Assembly (NCBI GenBank): GCA_050742155.1
Contig: JBOGFC010000052.1
Span: forward strand, 1 to 6,208
Direction of reading: 5' to 3'
Source of the DNA: JBOGFC01 sp050742155
Lineage (GTDB): Bacteria > Actinomycetota > Acidimicrobiia > Spongiisociales > JALYHC01
DNA length: 6,208 bases
Part shown: one piece after another, positions 4,840 through 6,208 of the stretch
How the letters are laid out: each line of letters begins with the position of its first letter
Position numbering within the stretch: the first letter of the stretch is position 1
Program-made: the position numbers and the translations under genes
The notes under the pieces: model-generated
The model's input: the letters and a program-made list of their open reading frames with translations, nothing else
The model's database searches: none
Told to the model about the DNA's origin: nothing

Positions 4840-4855
4840 GTCCTCCCGCGTCCAC
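4840..4855 (+). repeat. 16-bp echo of the second tRNA's 3' end
   Basis: GTCCTCCCGCGTCCAC matches 15 of 16 positions of 4763-4778 (GTCCTCCCGCGCCCAC), the T-stem 3' strand and acceptor end of the second tRNA fragment, in the same orientation 77 bp downstream. It may be the outer trace of an older or third insertion. Confidence 0.45.
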
Positions 4856-4889
4856 AACGCGTCCGCACGAGACCCACACAGGCAGATGA

Positions 4890-6208
4890 CTATTCGCCAC
4901 AGAAGGGCCCCAACCCAATACCCGTGAGCACATCATCCTGCGAGAAAACGGCGACCAGGCCTTCCACAGGTCCAACGGCAGACAACACCACGTCAGGGCC
5001 GAGAGAGACATACGTGTCGCCCCAGGGCATTTCGTACGTTGCGGCTGACTCCGATCGCGCCAGCACACTCGAAAGACTGTCGCCCGGGGCGAATCCGTCT
5101 GCAGTTGTCAGAGCCATGCCGCCTGCCGTCCCTCCTGTGTACCAGAACCCAGTGAAGATGGCCTGCGAAGGCGCCAGCCGTCCGCCCTTAACGAAGTAAA
5201 GGGCCAGAGAACCAGACCCCGATTCCCAGGCAAGGTAACGCTCGAGTTCCGCCTCATGACACCAATAGACGCCGGCCTCAAATGTCGATGTATACCAGCC
5301 CGAGTCAGTAGAGGGGGCACCCAGGCACCGGCTGGCCTGGTCGACAACGACATCGGCTGCCGCCCCTAGGCGAAGAAACGCGTTGAGAAGGCGCAGGCCT
5401 TCGAAATCCAGCGCCCCGTGAAGAACCGTACCAGGAGCACAGGCTGCATCGGCTAAGCCGCCAGCCGGAGAAGCCGGCACGACTGTGCCGACCGAGGCCA
5501 GCCTCCGACCATTCAGCTCCCCTTCATAAGTGACACCGTCCCTTAGCACCTCGATGCCCCGTCGAGCGGTGAGATCGGCGGACGCGAGGGCATTACAGAA
5601 TCCCCGGACTGTTGCGTCCGTTGCTAAGGGCAACCCATCAATGGAGGTGATGAAATCGCCTGACCTGATTCCAACGAGGGCTACAGCGCTTCCCGGCTCA
5701 ACGGATTGCACCCAGAGGCCACTTGTTGGGAAGCCCTCCAGCTCGGCCTCCGCTGGGCCAACCGCCCAGACGCTGAGGCCCAGCCAACGCAGATTCTCGC
5801 CCGCTTGCAGCCTCTCCAGCAACGCCAAGACTTGCCGAGACGAGACCGCAATCCCCACCCCCTCCAGCGAGGCTGGGTCATAGCGTGCGAAGTTCAGTCC
5901 GATTACCTCGCCGGCCCGCGTGATGAGCGGTCCTCCCGAACTCCCCGGGTTCAGTGCAGCGTCGGTCTGGATTGTGTCCTCGATCAGGGCGAAGGGGGTG
6001 GCGACCTCCTCTCCCACGCGGCTGACGATGCCAGCCGTCAGGGCTTGGCTCTCACCACCCACCGGGTAGCCAACGGCCAGCACGGGTGTACCTAGGTTCA
6101 CGGGATCCCCAGAGAGAGGTGTTGCCGAGAAGCCTTCTTTCGGCGGGTCGGTGACACTCAGGACAGCGAGATCATCACATGGACTTCGCCCCAGGACCCG
6201 GGCTGGGA
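4890..6208 (-). CDS. HtrA/trypsin-like serine protease with PDZ domain, N-terminus outside window
   Basis: The frame is open to the right edge, so at least 438 residues are present and the true start, any signal peptide and the catalytic His lie outside. GTG 6099-6101 is an internal Val, because the homologous sequence continues upstream. Catalytic Asp is in DDLAVL (codon 6171-6173); catalytic Ser is in NPGSSGGP (codon 5937-5939). Between them are GTPVLAVGYPVGG and IQTDAALNPG, typical of DegP/HtrA-type proteases. A PDZ domain follows at about visible residues 160-230 (GLWVQSVEPGSAV, GIRSGDFITSIDG). About 190 more residues form a Cys-containing domain I do not recognise; it ends PFCGE and includes WYTSTFEAGVYWCHEAELERYL. 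Such proteases act outside the membrane on misfolded or specific proteins. The gene is convergent with the att region and is probably the chromosomal flank. Confidence 0.9.
   Translation of the reverse strand, partial: PARVLGRSPCDDLAVLSVTDPPKEGFSATPLSGDPVNLGTPVLAVGYPVGGESQALTAGIVSRVGEEVATPFALIEDTIQTDAALNPGSSGGPLITRAGEVIGLNFARYDPASLEGVGIAVSSRQVLALLERLQAGENLRWLGLSVWAVGPAEAELEGFPTSGLWVQSVEPGSAVALVGIRSGDFITSIDGLPLATDATVRGFCNALASADLTARRGIEVLRDGVTYEGELNGRRLASVGTVVPASPAGGLADAACAPGTVLHGALDFEGLRLLNAFLRLGAAADVVVDQASRCLGAPSTDSGWYTSTFEAGVYWCHEAELERYLAWESGSGSLALYFVKGGRLAPSQAIFTGFWYTGGTAGGMALTTADGFAPGDSLSSVLARSESAATYEMPWGDTYVSLGPDVVLSAVGPVEGLVAVFSQDDVLTGIGLGPFCGE

Noticed and set aside
4543..4857. Minus-strand 104-codon ORF across both tRNA fragments
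   Set aside because: Its peptides (RQDSNLGPTDYEP and RTRTSALRIMSP) are the familiar antisense translation of tRNA 3' halves, not a protein.
1..6208. CRISPR array, rRNA or integrase gene
   Set aside because: No regularly spaced repeats, no rRNA-like segment and no tyrosine or serine recombinase motifs were seen on either strand.

Overview
High-GC DNA that reads as an actinobacterial chromosome. The base composition, the HelD-type protein fragment, the IS3 elements and a possible leaderless promoter all point that way. No rRNA or other phylogenetic marker is present, so a finer assignment is not possible. The window looks like the decayed right end of a mobile island beside conserved chromosome.

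Left part, 1-1650: an insertion-sequence graveyard. A small minus-strand gene resembling a transposon-associated family (DUF5372 from memory) runs off the left edge. It abuts the right end of one broken IS3-family element (IS-A, about 205-503, plus strand). IS-A abuts a second IS3-family element (IS-B, about 520-1567, minus strand). IS-B keeps OrfA, most of OrfB and its left terminal repeat but has lost the third catalytic residue. A 62-nt imperfect palindrome at 1589-1650 looks like two IS3-type ends placed tip to tip.

Middle part, 1651-4474: a gene-poor stretch with a possible promoter and a structured, AT-richer leader leads to a cargo block on the plus strand. The block holds a PemK/MazF-like toxin gene (2248-2718) and, overlapping it by one base, the N-terminal part of a HelD-type RNA-polymerase-binding helicase (2718 to about 3207), broken off. 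Then come an out-of-frame C-terminal scrap of an unidentified gene and a 350-residue protein that combines a PH-like N-terminal region with an SH3-like (DUF4314-like) C-terminal region. No intact antitoxin is visible; a stop-interrupted acidic reading frame ends in TAATG at the toxin start and may be its relic.

Right part, 4475-4889: a likely integration hotspot. Two different tRNA 3' halves, both with a CAT anticodon, lie in the same orientation 120 bp apart, and a 16-bp echo of the second tRNA's end follows. Neither has a 5' half. This is the pattern left when integrative elements enter the 3' half of tRNA genes. A cluster of ACCTG boxes and a hairpin precede the first fragment. No integrase is in the window.

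From 4890 to the right edge, on the minus strand, lies the truncated gene of a secreted-type HtrA/trypsin-like serine protease with a PDZ domain and an unrecognised C-terminal domain. It is probably the chromosomal flank.
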